Of a DNA stretch of 64,000 nt, positions 51,111-59,644 are shown one piece after another. Location: NCBI RefSeq assembly GCF_007671685.1, contig NZ_VCNL01000001.1, positions 62,001-126,000 of the forward strand, written 5' to 3'. The notes beneath the pieces are model-generated. The model saw only the letters and a list, made by a program, of their open reading frames with translations. It was not told where the DNA came from and made no database searches. Every line of letters begins with the position of its first letter. Position 1 is the stretch's first letter. Made by a program: the position numbers and the translations under genes. The stretch comes from Halorubrum salsamenti (GTDB lineage Archaea; Halobacteriota; Halobacteria; Halobacteriales; Haloferacaceae).

Positions 51111-51950
51111 TCAGTCGGCCGCCTGTCCCCCGTCGACGGGGATCGTGTGGCCGGTGATATACGACGCGTCCGACGAGCAGAGAAACGCGACGACCCCCGC
51201 CATTTCTTCCGGGTCAGCGATGCGATCCATCGGCACGTCGCGCATGGTCGACGTGTCGAAATCCGCGCGGAGCGTCCGGATCGCGGTGCGGACCAGCGCG
51301 GCGGCCGACCGGAGCCGGTCGCGGAACGACGCCGGTCCGGCGCCGCCGGTGCCGCCGAGGAGCCCCGACTGGATGTTCGTTTTCGTCGGCCCCGGAGCGA
51401 TCGCGTTTACGCGGATCCCGCGGCTCGCGTTCTCCAGCGCGACCGACTTCGTGAGCCCGACGACGCCGTGTTTGCTGGCCGAGTAGCTGGAGAGCCCGCC
51501 CATCCCGACGAGCCCGGCCATCGAGGCGGTGTTGACGACCGCGCCGTGGCCCTGTCGTTTCATCACGGGAAGTTCCGCCTTCAGGCAGGTCCAGATCCCC
51601 TTGAGGTTCACGTCCACCAGCCGGTCCCACTTCTCCTCGGTGACCTCGGTCGTCTCGACGAAGTCGGTGAGGATGCCGGCGTTGTTGTGCGCGATGTCGA
51701 GGCTCCCGTACGTCTCGACCGCGACGTCGACCATCCGCTCGGCGGACGACGGGTCGGCCACGTCGACCTCGGCGAACGTGGCGTCCCTGCCCGCGTCGGC
51801 GATCTGGTCGACGGTCTCGCGGGCGGCTTCCGCGGCGATGTCAGCGGCGACGACGTTCGCTCCCTCGTCGGCGAAGCGGAGCGCCGTCGCCCGCCCGATC
51901 CCGGATCCGGCGCCCGTCACGACGGCGGTCTTCCCGGCGAATCGGTTCAT
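51111..51950 (-). CDS. Short-chain dehydrogenase/reductase
   Basis: 279 residues. NAD(P)-binding TGAGSGIG (12-19), NNAG (89-92), catalytic Tyr156 and Lys160 in SSYSASKHG with the upstream Ser of NTASMAG, and a C-terminal [10 protein letters not shown] are all present. An Asp near position 37 (AADIAAE) suggests NAD preference. An insertion at about 195-235 ([20 protein letters not shown]) is larger than usual. The start overlaps the M42 peptidase stop by 4 bp, so the two genes form one unit; the substrate is unknown. Confidence 0.9.
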   Translation of the reverse strand: MNRFAGKTAVVTGAGSGIGRATALRFADEGANVVAADIAAEAARETVDQIADAGRDATFAEVDVADPSSAERMVDVAVETYGSLDIAHNNAGILTDFVETTEVTEEKWDRLVDVNLKGIWTCLKAELPVMKRQGHGAVVNTASMAGLVGMGGLSSYSASKHGVVGLTKSVALENASRGIRVNAIAPGPTKTNIQSGLLGGTGGAGPASFRDRLRSAAALVRTAIRTLRADFDTSTMRDVPMDRIADPEEMAGVVAFLCSSDASYITGHTIPVDGGQAAD

Positions 51951-52999
51951 AACGTGTAGTCGTGTTCGCCGGTCTCCGACTCCAGGAAGGCCGTTAGTAG
52001 GTCGATCGTCGCCGCCACGTCGTCGCCGTCGGCGGTCTCGGTGACGGTGTGGAGGTACCGCGTCGGGATCGAGATCGCGCCGACGGGCTTCGCGCCAGCG
52101 GTGTTCTGGAACCCGGCGGTGTCGGTGCCGCCCGCGGGCAACACCTCGTGCTGGTGGTCGATCCCCTCATCCTCGGCGACCGCGGTGAGCCGCTGGTGGA
52201 CCTTCGGGCTGGTGATCACCGAGGAGTCCTTCAGCTTGACCGCGGCCCCGTCACCGAGTTCCGTCACGGCGTCGGCCGCGTCGTCGATCTGGGGCACGTC
52301 GTTCGCGACGGTCACGTCGAGGGCGATCGCGAGGTCGGGGTCGATGTCGACGCCGAGCGCGCGAGCACCGCGAAGTCCGACTTCCTCCTGAACGGTCGCC
52401 GCGAAGTGGACCGTCACGTCCGGGTCCTCGATCCGCTCGGCGGCTTCGAGCGTCGCGAACAGGCAGATCCGGTCGTCGAGCGCCTTCCCCGTGATCCGGT
52501 CGCCCATGCGAGTCGTCGTCTGATCGAGGGTGACCAGGTCGCCGACGCCGACGAGTTCCTCGACCGCCTCGGCGTCCCGTCCCACGTCGATGTAGGCGTC
52601 CGAGACCTCGTCCTCTTTTTCCTTCTGTTCGTCCGTGAGCGTGTGCGGCGGGACGGAGCCGATGACGCCGGTGAGGTCCTCCTCGCCGTGGACGGTGACG
52701 CGCTGCGCGCGCAGCACGCGGGCGTCGAACCCGCCGAGCGGGTCCACTTGGACGAACCCCTCGTCGGTGACGTGGCGGACCATGAAGCCGATCTCGTCCA
52801 TGTGGGCCGCGACCGCGACCGAGTACTCCGAGTCGCCCTCGATCGTGGCGACGACGTTGCCCATCGCGTCGGTGCGGACGCGATCGGCGCGGTCGGCGAA
52901 CTCGCGGCGGACGATCTCGCGGACCTCGTCCTCGTACCCCGGGACGCCTCGGGCCTCGGTCAACTCACGGAGCAGATCGTAATCGAACTCGAACGACAT
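51947..52999 (-). CDS. M42-family aminopeptidase (tetrahedral TET type)
   Basis: 350 residues. Dinuclear metal peptidase of the TET/endoglucanase-like family, forming large hollow dodecamers that degrade peptides. Metal and catalytic motifs: [12 protein letters not shown] (His66, Asp68), LDDRICLF (bridging Asp), [12 protein letters not shown] (Glu-Glu), ALDVTVA and the late His in [15 protein letters not shown]. Cytoplasmic. It precedes the SDR gene and overlaps it by 4 bp. Confidence 0.94.
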   Translation of the reverse strand: MSFEFDYDLLRELTEARGVPGYEDEVREIVRREFADRADRVRTDAMGNVVATIEGDSEYSVAVAAHMDEIGFMVRHVTDEGFVQVDPLGGFDARVLRAQRVTVHGEEDLTGVIGSVPPHTLTDEQKEKEDEVSDAYIDVGRDAEAVEELVGVGDLVTLDQTTTRMGDRITGKALDDRICLFATLEAAERIEDPDVTVHFAATVQEEVGLRGARALGVDIDPDLAIALDVTVANDVPQIDDAADAVTELGDGAAVKLKDSSVITSPKVHQRLTAVAEDEGIDHQHEVLPAGGTDTAGFQNTAGAKPVGAISIPTRYLHTVTETADGDDVAATIDLLTAFLESETGEHDYTL

Positions 53000-53125
53000 A
53001 CGCTCTCCTCGCGACCCATCGACAAAGTTTCGCAGGTTCCGGAACGCGAACCCAGTTTCCCTGATCGCTCCGGCTCCGCCCGGTCCGCCATGTAAGAACC
53101 ATCAATACGTTTATCGTTGTTCCGC

Positions 53126-53138
53126 AACGCTTTTGCGG
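53126..53138 (+). promoter_or_regulatory. TATA-like box for the MTH865-like gene
   Basis: aacgcttttgcgg, centred about 28 nt before the ATG at 53160. Confidence 0.4.
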
Positions 53139-53159
53139 GCCCTCCCGGGAAGTGGGTGT

Positions 53160-53417
53160 ATGACAGACGTGAAAGCGGAACTCCGCGAACAGTTCTTAGA
53201 GGCCTTCGGCGGCGCCGACTTCCCGGTCGAGAACCAGATGGACCTGGTCCCCGCGCTCCCGGACGGGCCGGCCACGAAGTTTGAGGCCGGCGACGTGAGC
53301 CTCACCGCGATGGAGTTGGCCGCGAAGCTCGGCAGCGAACAGGAGTTCCCCTACGACACGCCCGAGGCGCTCGTCGACGACATCATCGACGGGCTCGAAG
53401 CGAAAGGGATGATCTGA
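53160..53417 (+). CDS. MTH865-like family protein
   Basis: 85-residue helical protein: VKAELREQFLEAFGGADFPV, then DVSLTAMELAAKL and a C-terminal EALVDDIIDGLEAKGMI, matching the MTH865 family whose NMR structure is an EF-hand-like helical bundle of unknown role. Calcium binding is not evident here. The ATG at 53160 is preferred to an upstream in-frame start because it matches the family start and the promoter spacing. Confidence 0.85.
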   Translation: MTDVKAELREQFLEAFGGADFPVENQMDLVPALPDGPATKFEAGDVSLTAMELAAKLGSEQEFPYDTPEALVDDIIDGLEAKGMI

Positions 53418-53502
53418 CCCCGCGATCGACGCGCCGCGTCTTCTTTGAATCGTCTGCTGAACCCGCCGAGAGGTTGATACGCTCGGAGCCGTAACTGCGG
53501 GC

Positions 53503-54312
53503 GTGGTCGTCGAGATCATCCGCCTCCTGCCGCCGTGGGTCGTGTTAGGCCTCGCGCTCGGCGCCGTCGCCTCCGGACTCGTCGCACTCGTCTTCTACCT
53601 CGGAGACCGGTACGTGGGACCGGTCTCGAGCGGGCGGCGAGGGGGCGCCGGTCCCGCGGGCACCGCCGCTGGCGCCGCCTCCGGAGCGACCGGCGACGAG
53701 CGCCGACAGCGGGAGATCCGCGAGTACCTGCGGGCGATCGACGAGCGGTTCCGCGAGGACCACGCGTTCGATAGCGTGACAGTTCCCTTCTACCTCCCCG
53801 AGCGCGGGGTCGCCGTCACGTTCGACGCGCACGACTACTTCAGACTGGAGGGCGAGGGTATCTACACCGTTCTCTGTGAACACGAAATGCCCGGCCGCGG
53901 GCTCGGTCGACGCCTCCCCTTCGACGTGCCGGAACCCGAGCGGACGACCGGCGGGCGGACCGGGGGAAGCAGGGGGCGCGTCGGCGGAGGCGGCCGGGCC
54001 GCCCGCGGCGGCGGGAGGAGCGTTGGCACGGCCGGACGCGACCCCGTCGCCGCCGCCTTCGCCGAACTCGACGTGGCGACCGACGCCGACGCCGCCGAGG
54101 TGAAACGCGCCTACCGCGAGCGCGTCAAGGAGACGCACCCCGATCAGGGCGGCGACGAGGAGGCGTTTCGGCGCGTTCGCGAGGCGTACGCGACCGCGCG
54201 CAACCACGTCGGCGAGGGTGATGGTCGCGTCCCGCGGACCGATCGCGACGCCCGATCGGGAAGCACCGGTCGCGACGACCGCTCCGACCCGCGGACGGGC
54301 TTCGGTCGGTGA
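53503..54312 (+). CDS. Membrane-anchored J-domain protein
   Basis: 269 residues, GTG start. One N-terminal transmembrane helix (about 9-33) is followed by a Gly-rich segment, a central domain (about 64-145; RQREIREYLRAIDERFRED, VTVPFYLPERGVAVTFDAHDYFRL) unique to this family, a Gly/Arg linker, and a C-terminal J domain (about 183-235) with the HPD motif in KETHPDQGG. It probably recruits DnaK to the membrane. The C-terminus is a short charged low-complexity tail. Confidence 0.88.
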   Translation: MVVEIIRLLPPWVVLGLALGAVASGLVALVFYLGDRYVGPVSSGRRGGAGPAGTAAGAASGATGDERRQREIREYLRAIDERFREDHAFDSVTVPFYLPERGVAVTFDAHDYFRLEGEGIYTVLCEHEMPGRGLGRRLPFDVPEPERTTGGRTGGSRGRVGGGGRAARGGGRSVGTAGRDPVAAAFAELDVATDADAAEVKRAYRERVKETHPDQGGDEEAFRRVREAYATARNHVGEGDGRVPRTDRDARSGSTGRDDRSDPRTGFGR

Positions 54313-54458
54313 CTGTGTGAATCGACAACGCATAACTATAAGGATCGTTCAGGTAAATTACGCACCGGTTTTCCGTTCACGCGTCGGGTCGGCGGTCTCG
54401 CTCCGTCACCGTCGCGTTCGCGGGCGGCCGCGGCGCGGGAAGACCCCACTATAACGAA

Positions 54459-54467
54459 CGTTTATGA
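54459..54467 (+). promoter_or_regulatory. TATA-like box for the alcohol dehydrogenase gene
   Basis: cgtttatga, centred about 30 nt before the ATG at 54493. Confidence 0.5.
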
Positions 54468-54492
54468 TGAAGGCTGCGAGACACTATACCCC

Positions 54493-55533
54493 ATGCAAGC
54501 CGCCAGACTCCACGAGTACACCGACGACATGAGCGAAGGACTGACGATCGACGAGGTTGACCGCCCCCACGCGACCGGCGCGAGCGACGTGATCGTCGAG
54601 GTCGAGGGCGCGGGCTGGTGCCAGACGGACAACCACATCATCGAGGGAATGTGGGAGGAGTACGTCCCCCAAGAGCTCCCCATGACGCTCGGCCACGAGA
54701 ACGCCGGAACGGTCGTCGAGACGGGCGAGGACGTAGATCTCGTCTCCGAGGGCGACCCGGTGATCTGCCACCCGGTCCAGACCTGCGGCACCTGCCGTCC
54801 GTGTCGGCTCGGCGAGACGATGTACTGCGAGAACGACGTCTTCAACGGGCTCACCACCGACGGCGGCTTCGCCGAGTACCTCCACACCAGCGAGCGCTCG
54901 GTGATCCCGCTGCCGTCCGGCGTCGAACCGATCGACATCGCGCCCCACGCCGACGCCGGGATCACGGCGTACCACGCCGCCAAGAAGGCGGTCGCCGACC
55001 TCAACCCGGGCGATCACGCGGTCGTCATCGGTGTCGGCGGGCTCGGCCACATCGGTCTGCAGTGTCTCGACGCGATGAGTGCGGCCCGCATCACGGCGAT
55101 CGACCTGAAGGAGTCCGCCCTCGACCTCGCGGAGGGGTACGGCGCGGACCACCTGATCAACCCGAGCGAGGCCGACGTCCGCGAGGAACTCGACGGGATC
55201 ACCGACGGGAAAGGCGCCGCGCAGGTGCTCGACTTCGTCGGCGAGGACGTGACGACCGCGTACGCGCCGGACGTCACCGCCGCCGGCGGCGACCACCACA
55301 TCATCGGCTACGGCGGCCACGTCCACGAGCCGGCGCAGGCGCTGGTGAACGGCGAGTTCTCCTTCGTCGGCAACATCGTCGGCCGGTACGCGGAGCTACA
55401 GGAACTGGTCGCGCTCGTCGAGCAGGACGACGTCGACCTCCACACCAGCCGCTACGACCTCGGCGACGTGAACGCGGTCGCGGAGAAGCTCGAACACGGC
55501 GAGATCGACGGGCGGGCCGTGATCACGCCCTGA
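54493..55533 (+). CDS. adh: Zinc-dependent alcohol dehydrogenase (MDR family)
   Basis: 346 residues. Catalytic zinc ligands Cys43 (GAGWCQTD), His68-Glu69 (GHENAG) and structural zinc cysteines 98, 101, 104 and 112 (CGTCRPCRLGETMYC) are complete. The coenzyme-binding GVGGLGHIG follows at about 174-182, with Asp198-Leu at the end of the second strand (AIDLKES) favouring NAD(H). The substrate is not clear; the closest family resemblance is to NAD-dependent alcohol/polyol dehydrogenases of haloarchaea. Confidence 0.93.
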   Translation: MQAARLHEYTDDMSEGLTIDEVDRPHATGASDVIVEVEGAGWCQTDNHIIEGMWEEYVPQELPMTLGHENAGTVVETGEDVDLVSEGDPVICHPVQTCGTCRPCRLGETMYCENDVFNGLTTDGGFAEYLHTSERSVIPLPSGVEPIDIAPHADAGITAYHAAKKAVADLNPGDHAVVIGVGGLGHIGLQCLDAMSAARITAIDLKESALDLAEGYGADHLINPSEADVREELDGITDGKGAAQVLDFVGEDVTTAYAPDVTAAGGDHHIIGYGGHVHEPAQALVNGEFSFVGNIVGRYAELQELVALVEQDDVDLHTSRYDLGDVNAVAEKLEHGEIDGRAVITP

Positions 55534-55626
55534 GTCGGAGTCGGTCGCCGGAATCCGGGTCGGCCCACAAATCGCTTTATCGATCGGTATAAATCCTCGA
55601 GTAGGGATCGCAGCGCCCTCCTCACC

Positions 55627-55722
55627 GTGATCGACGGGAGCGTGTACGGCGTCATCGTCGGCGAGTCGCGGTCGACGCGGCGACGGGACCGCCGTCTGGC
55701 CGCGACCGCTAACTCCTTGTGA
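55627..55722 (+). CDS. Possible very small basic protein
   Basis: A 31-codon GTG frame (VIDGSVYGVIVGES, then an Arg-rich stretch) lies in an otherwise empty 210-bp gap between adh and the E1-alpha-like gene. A TATA-like ggtataaat at 55585-55593 is about 36 nt upstream. No family is recognised and chance is quite possible. Confidence 0.2.
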   Translation: MIDGSVYGVIVGESRSTRRRDRRLAATANSL

Positions 55723-55744
55723 CCGCGGCACACAGCGATCTCCC

Positions 55745-56950
55745 ATGGACGAGAACGGCGCCGAGGCGGTCGGCTCCCTCGATTCGATCGCCGATCCCCT
55801 CGCCGACGAGGACTGCTACCGCGTGCTCGGGCCTGACGGTAGTCCCCTGCCGGACGCGACGATCCCGGACCTGTCGGACGAGCGGTTCCGCGCGCTCTAC
55901 CGCGATCTGGTGATCACGCGCCGGTTCGACGAACGTGCAGTGAGCCTTCAGCGACAGGGAAGAATCGGGACGTACGCCCCCTGTGCGGGCCAAGAGGGCT
56001 CGGCGGTCGGATCGACCCACGCGCTCGCGGACAGCGACCTGATCAGCTACCAGTACCGCGAGCACGGGGCGGTCGTCGTCCGCGACCTCCTCTCGGAGTA
56101 CCTCCCCTACTGGATGGGCCACGAGTCGGGGACGGAAGCGATCGCCGACGGCAACGTCTTCCCGCTGAACATCGGGATCGCGGCGCACCTCCCGCACGCG
56201 GTCGGCGCCGCGTGGGCGTTCGACTACCGGGACGAGGACCGAATCGTCGCCGCGCACTTCGGCGGCGGCGCGACCAGCGAGGGCGACTTCCACGAGGCGA
56301 TGAACTTCGCGGGCGTCTTCGACACGCCGACTCTCTTCTGCTGTCACAACAACGGCTGGGCGATCTCGGTCCCGGAGTCGCGCCAGACGGCGAGCGACAC
56401 CTTCGCCGAGAAGGCGGCCGCCTACGGCTTCGACGGCGTCCGCGTCGACGGGATGGACCCCCTCGCGAGCTACGCGGTCACGAAGAAGGCCGCCGAGCGG
56501 GCGCGGGGCGGCGGAGGCGGTTCGGGGACCGACGGCTCGGAGGGCGGCTCGGAGGGCGACGGCGGCGCGGCCGACGACGGCGACCCCCGCCCCGCCCTCA
56601 TCGAGTTCGTCGAGTACCGGTTCGGCGCGCACACCACCGCCGACGACCCGACCGCCTACCGCGACCCCGACGCCGTGGACCCGTGGCGCTCGCTCGACCC
56701 GCTCGACCGCATGGAGGCGTTTCTGCGGGAGACCGGGCGGATCGACGACGAGGGCGTCGCGGCGATCCGCGAGGAGGCGGACGAGGTCGTCGCCGACGCG
56801 ATCGACTTCGCGGAGTCGATCGAGCCCGATCCGGCCGACATGTTCGACCACGCGTACGACGAGCTGCCGCCCGAGATCCGCCGCCAGCGCGACGAGCTGC
56901 TCGCGGCCGTCGAGCGGCACGGGGAGGAGTCGTTCCGGCGAGAGGAGTAG
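55745..56950 (+). CDS. Thiamine-dependent 2-oxoacid dehydrogenase E1-alpha-like protein with altered TPP motif
   Basis: 401 residues, similar throughout to E1 alpha of pyruvate/branched-chain dehydrogenase complexes (YAPCAGQEGSAVGS, SYQYREHGAV, MGHESGT, GIAAHLPHAVGAAWAF). The TPP-binding motif, normally GDG...NN, reads GGGATSEGDFHEAMNFAG with NN at 202-203, so the metal-binding Asp is Gly174. A Gly/Asp-rich insertion of about 30 residues (about 253-282) interrupts the C-terminal half. No E1 beta, E2 or E3 gene is adjacent. It may be an inactive paralogue, or use metal differently. Confidence 0.85.
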   Translation: MDENGAEAVGSLDSIADPLADEDCYRVLGPDGSPLPDATIPDLSDERFRALYRDLVITRRFDERAVSLQRQGRIGTYAPCAGQEGSAVGSTHALADSDLISYQYREHGAVVVRDLLSEYLPYWMGHESGTEAIADGNVFPLNIGIAAHLPHAVGAAWAFDYRDEDRIVAAHFGGGATSEGDFHEAMNFAGVFDTPTLFCCHNNGWAISVPESRQTASDTFAEKAAAYGFDGVRVDGMDPLASYAVTKKAAERARGGGGGSGTDGSEGGSEGDGGAADDGDPRPALIEFVEYRFGAHTTADDPTAYRDPDAVDPWRSLDPLDRMEAFLRETGRIDDEGVAAIREEADEVVADAIDFAESIEPDPADMFDHAYDELPPEIRRQRDELLAAVERHGEESFRREE

Positions 56951-56974
56951 CGCCGCGGAACTCCGCTCCAGCGT

Positions 56975-58288
56975 TTATAGGTAGTCACCCGTCGCCTCGG
57001 CCGCCGCCCGCCCGCTCTCTAAGGCGCCCTGAATCGACGACCACTCCGTGTAGTCGCCGGCGAGGACGACTGGGCCCTCGGGGTCGTCGGGGCTGGGGAG
57101 GTCGGCGTGGACGCCCGGCGGCTGCGCGAACTGCGCGAACCGAATTCGGTGGACGTCGAGGGTCTCTAGGCCGTCGAAGTCGCGGCCGGGGTACCACGCC
57201 TCGAGCGCGTCTCGGACGTCGTCGCGGAGGCCGGCCGCGGGACGGTCCAGCGGCGCCCCGCCGAGGAACGTCGCCGCGAGCAGCGCGCGGTCGTCGGGGG
57301 CGTACTCGGGGGCGACCTCCGACATCGGGACCACCGCGTTCGGCGAGTCGTCCGCGGCGTTGAGCAGGATGCGCTTTCCCGTTTCGAACGACTCTCCTGC
57401 GGGAAGCGTGTACCAGCCGGTCACGTTCGGGACGCCCTCGGTGGGGATCGACTCGACGCCCGTGAGCCGTCGGGCCTCGGGCGGGGTGGTCGCGACGACG
57501 ACCGCGTCGGTCTCGCGGGTCGACCCGTCCGCGAGCTCGACGGTCGCGCCCTCGGCGTCGGCCGAGCCGAGCCGGAACGGGATCCGGCCCTGGCCGGCCG
57601 TCCGGACCGACGCCACGTCCTCGCCGGTCTCGATCGTCGCGCCGGCGTCGCGGGCGCGCTCGGCGAGCGCTTCGGGGATCGCGGCCATTCCCTCCGCGGG
57701 AACGCCGATCGCGCCGCGGCTCATCGCGCGGAACGTGTACTCGAAGACGCCCTTCGAGGTCGAGAGACTTCGATCGAGGGTGATCCCGCCGTAGAACGGC
57801 TCGACGAAGTTCTCGACGTAATCGTCGGCGAACCCCCAATCGCGGAGGTACCCGCGGATGGAGGTGTCGCGGCCGTCGAAGAAGTCGTCCTCGTCGCGCT
57901 TCGCGAGGTCGTGCCGGAGCGCGAGCGTCCGGAGCTTGTCGGAGAAGGAGACCTCGGGGTTTCGGAGCGAGGCGATCGCGGCGCGGGGATCGCGGAGCGG
58001 GTCCGATAGGGTCGAGCGCGAGCCGGGCCGACAGATCGTCGCGCCGGGCGCGAACCGGCGAACGTCGAGGGCGTCGGCGTCGAGCTCCGCCGCGACCGCC
58101 GGGTAGCTCGTGAACAGCACCTGAAAGCCGCGGTCGAGGGTGAACCCGCCGACGGTCTCGGTCCGCACGCGCCCGCCGACCGCGGGCCGTCGCTCGTACA
58201 GCGTCACGTCCGCGCCCGCCTCGGCGAGCCGGGCCGCCGCGACGAGCCCCGCGAGCCCGCCGCCGACGACGGTGGCGTCTCCGTCCAT
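56975..58288 (-). CDS. FAD-dependent amine oxidase/phytoene desaturase-like protein
   Basis: 437 residues. N-terminal dinucleotide-binding [17 protein letters not shown] (9-25) with Glu at the end of the second strand ([11 protein letters not shown]), typical of carotenoid desaturases and protoporphyrinogen oxidase-like enzymes. The C-terminus has [20 protein letters not shown], the usual FAD-contacting end. Substrate unknown; no carotenoid genes are adjacent. Stop lies 24 bp from the convergent E1-alpha-like gene. Confidence 0.88.
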   Translation of the reverse strand: MDGDATVVGGGLAGLVAAARLAEAGADVTLYERRPAVGGRVRTETVGGFTLDRGFQVLFTSYPAVAAELDADALDVRRFAPGATICRPGSRSTLSDPLRDPRAAIASLRNPEVSFSDKLRTLALRHDLAKRDEDDFFDGRDTSIRGYLRDWGFADDYVENFVEPFYGGITLDRSLSTSKGVFEYTFRAMSRGAIGVPAEGMAAIPEALAERARDAGATIETGEDVASVRTAGQGRIPFRLGSADAEGATVELADGSTRETDAVVVATTPPEARRLTGVESIPTEGVPNVTGWYTLPAGESFETGKRILLNAADDSPNAVVPMSEVAPEYAPDDRALLAATFLGGAPLDRPAAGLRDDVRDALEAWYPGRDFDGLETLDVHRIRFAQFAQPPGVHADLPSPDDPEGPVVLAGDYTEWSSIQGALESGRAAAEATGDYL

Positions 58289-58412
58289 ACGCGTGATTCG
58301 AGGCGAGAGAGGTTATAAGCGGCGGCGAGTCGGACGGGACGCGGCGAGTACCGATCGCCGGTCGCGGTCCCGAGGCGGGGGCCGCGCCGTCGCCCGCGGC
58401 GAACCGCGTCGG

Positions 58413-58613
58413 TCACTCCGCCAGCCGGACGCCCGGTTCCGCGGTGAACGAGTCCATGCACCGACCACAGAGCCACAGATCGATCTCCCTGGAGCCGGAT
58501 TCCCGCTCGAAGACGAGGGAGACGCGGCCGAAGGCGGGATCGCCGCAGTGAGTGCACCACTCCGTCCGTGCGCCGGGATCCGACTCCGACCGTGACGGTT
58601 CTGGACCGCTCAT
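58413..58613 (-). CDS. Small zinc-ribbon protein
   Basis: 66 residues with two CxxC pairs: WCTHCGD (about 24-27) and WLCGRCMDSF (about 51-55), enclosing a beta-hairpin (GRVSLVFERESGSREIDLWL). It belongs to the group of tiny haloarchaeal zinc-finger proteins. The ATG at 58613 is preferred over 67 codons of upstream frame of Arg/Asp-rich, non-family sequence. Confidence 0.7.
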   Translation of the reverse strand: MSGPEPSRSESDPGARTEWCTHCGDPAFGRVSLVFERESGSREIDLWLCGRCMDSFTAEPGVRLAE

Positions 58614-58864
58614 GAGCCCCGGACGCGACCGTCTGATCCCCCGACCGACGGTCGCCGCGGTGCGTTCGTCGGGACGGGGGTGATCGACCACTCTCGCCGT
58701 CTCGAATCGGAGGCTGTCGCCCCTTTCGCGGGACCCGTTCTCACGGTCGCGGTCGACGCAGCGGGTCTCCGTCGAGTCATCGGTATCGATCGATCGGTCG
58801 CGGAGGCGAATCAAGCCTTACCCTGTTAGTGGTTTTCACACACAAGCCGCGTTTAACCCTCGGA

Positions 58865-59554
58865 TCAGTCGCCCTCCAAACGCACGTCCGGGAGGCCCAA
58901 CGCGTCGTGGACGACGTTTCGCACGCCGCGACGGACGCGCTCCGAGGCGGCCTGCTGGGTGATCCCGAGAGTTCCTCCGATTTCCTCCAGGCTCGCGTCG
59001 CGCGGAACGTCGAAGTAGCCCCGCTCCGCGGCCGCGGCGAGTGCCTCGCGCTGTTCCGGCGTCCACGGCTTCGATCCCCGGTCGGACCGTTGTTTCAGCT
59101 GATAGATGCTGTCGATCCTGAAGTCCGTGATGTCGTTGTCGGCGAGGTACTGATAGAACTCGGCGACGTTCTGATGGTCGGGGAATCGGAACCGCAGCCG
59201 CCAGTAGTCGTTCGTGCTCTTGCCTTCGAGCACCGCGCCGTCGGCGTCGATGATGCCTTTGATGACGTCGAGATCGCCGGCCACCCATTCGATCCGGTAG
59301 AGGCGCTGGTACTCCTCGGAGCCGTCGATCAACAGCTCGTCGAGCACGGCGACCGAGTTCGTCTTGTCGCTGGCCTCGAGCGACTCGGTGAGCGAATCCA
59401 GCGTCTCCGACTCGCCGGACACCCACACGTACGGTATGACGCGGTCGCCGGTCGGAACGATGCGTTCGAGCTCGGCCTCCAGCGCGAGGTCGGCGACGAA
59501 GCCGCCGAGTTCGAATCGTTCGACCGAGATCCCGAAGTCGACCAGTATAGTCAT
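58865..59554 (-). CDS. Bat-type HTH-10 transcriptional regulator
   Basis: 229 residues: an N-terminal ligand-sensing region (about 1-150) and a C-terminal HTH-10 domain (about 166-222; PEQREALAAAAERGYFDVPRDASLEEIGGTLGITQQAASERVRRG, in pieces), as in bacterio-opsin activator family proteins. Divergent from the threonine synthase-like gene across a 90-bp AT-rich gap, so it may control that gene or itself. The sensed signal is unknown. Confidence 0.9.
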   Translation of the reverse strand: MTILVDFGISVERFELGGFVADLALEAELERIVPTGDRVIPYVWVSGESETLDSLTESLEASDKTNSVAVLDELLIDGSEEYQRLYRIEWVAGDLDVIKGIIDADGAVLEGKSTNDYWRLRFRFPDHQNVAEFYQYLADNDITDFRIDSIYQLKQRSDRGSKPWTPEQREALAAAAERGYFDVPRDASLEEIGGTLGITQQAASERVRRGVRNVVHDALGLPDVRLEGD

Positions 59555-59644
59555 ATTAATTATTATGAATACAATAAGTTATGTGTTCCTCCCGTCCGGA
59601 CCCCGAGTGAGAAGCGATTAGTCGCCACCGACGTAAGGCCGTGT
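59555..59644. promoter_or_regulatory. Divergent AT-rich promoter region
   Basis: The gap between the Bat-type regulator and the threonine synthase-like gene holds attaattattatgaatac (59555-59572) near the regulator start and gcgattagtc (about 59612-59621) about 29 nt before the ATG at 59645. Confidence 0.4.
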
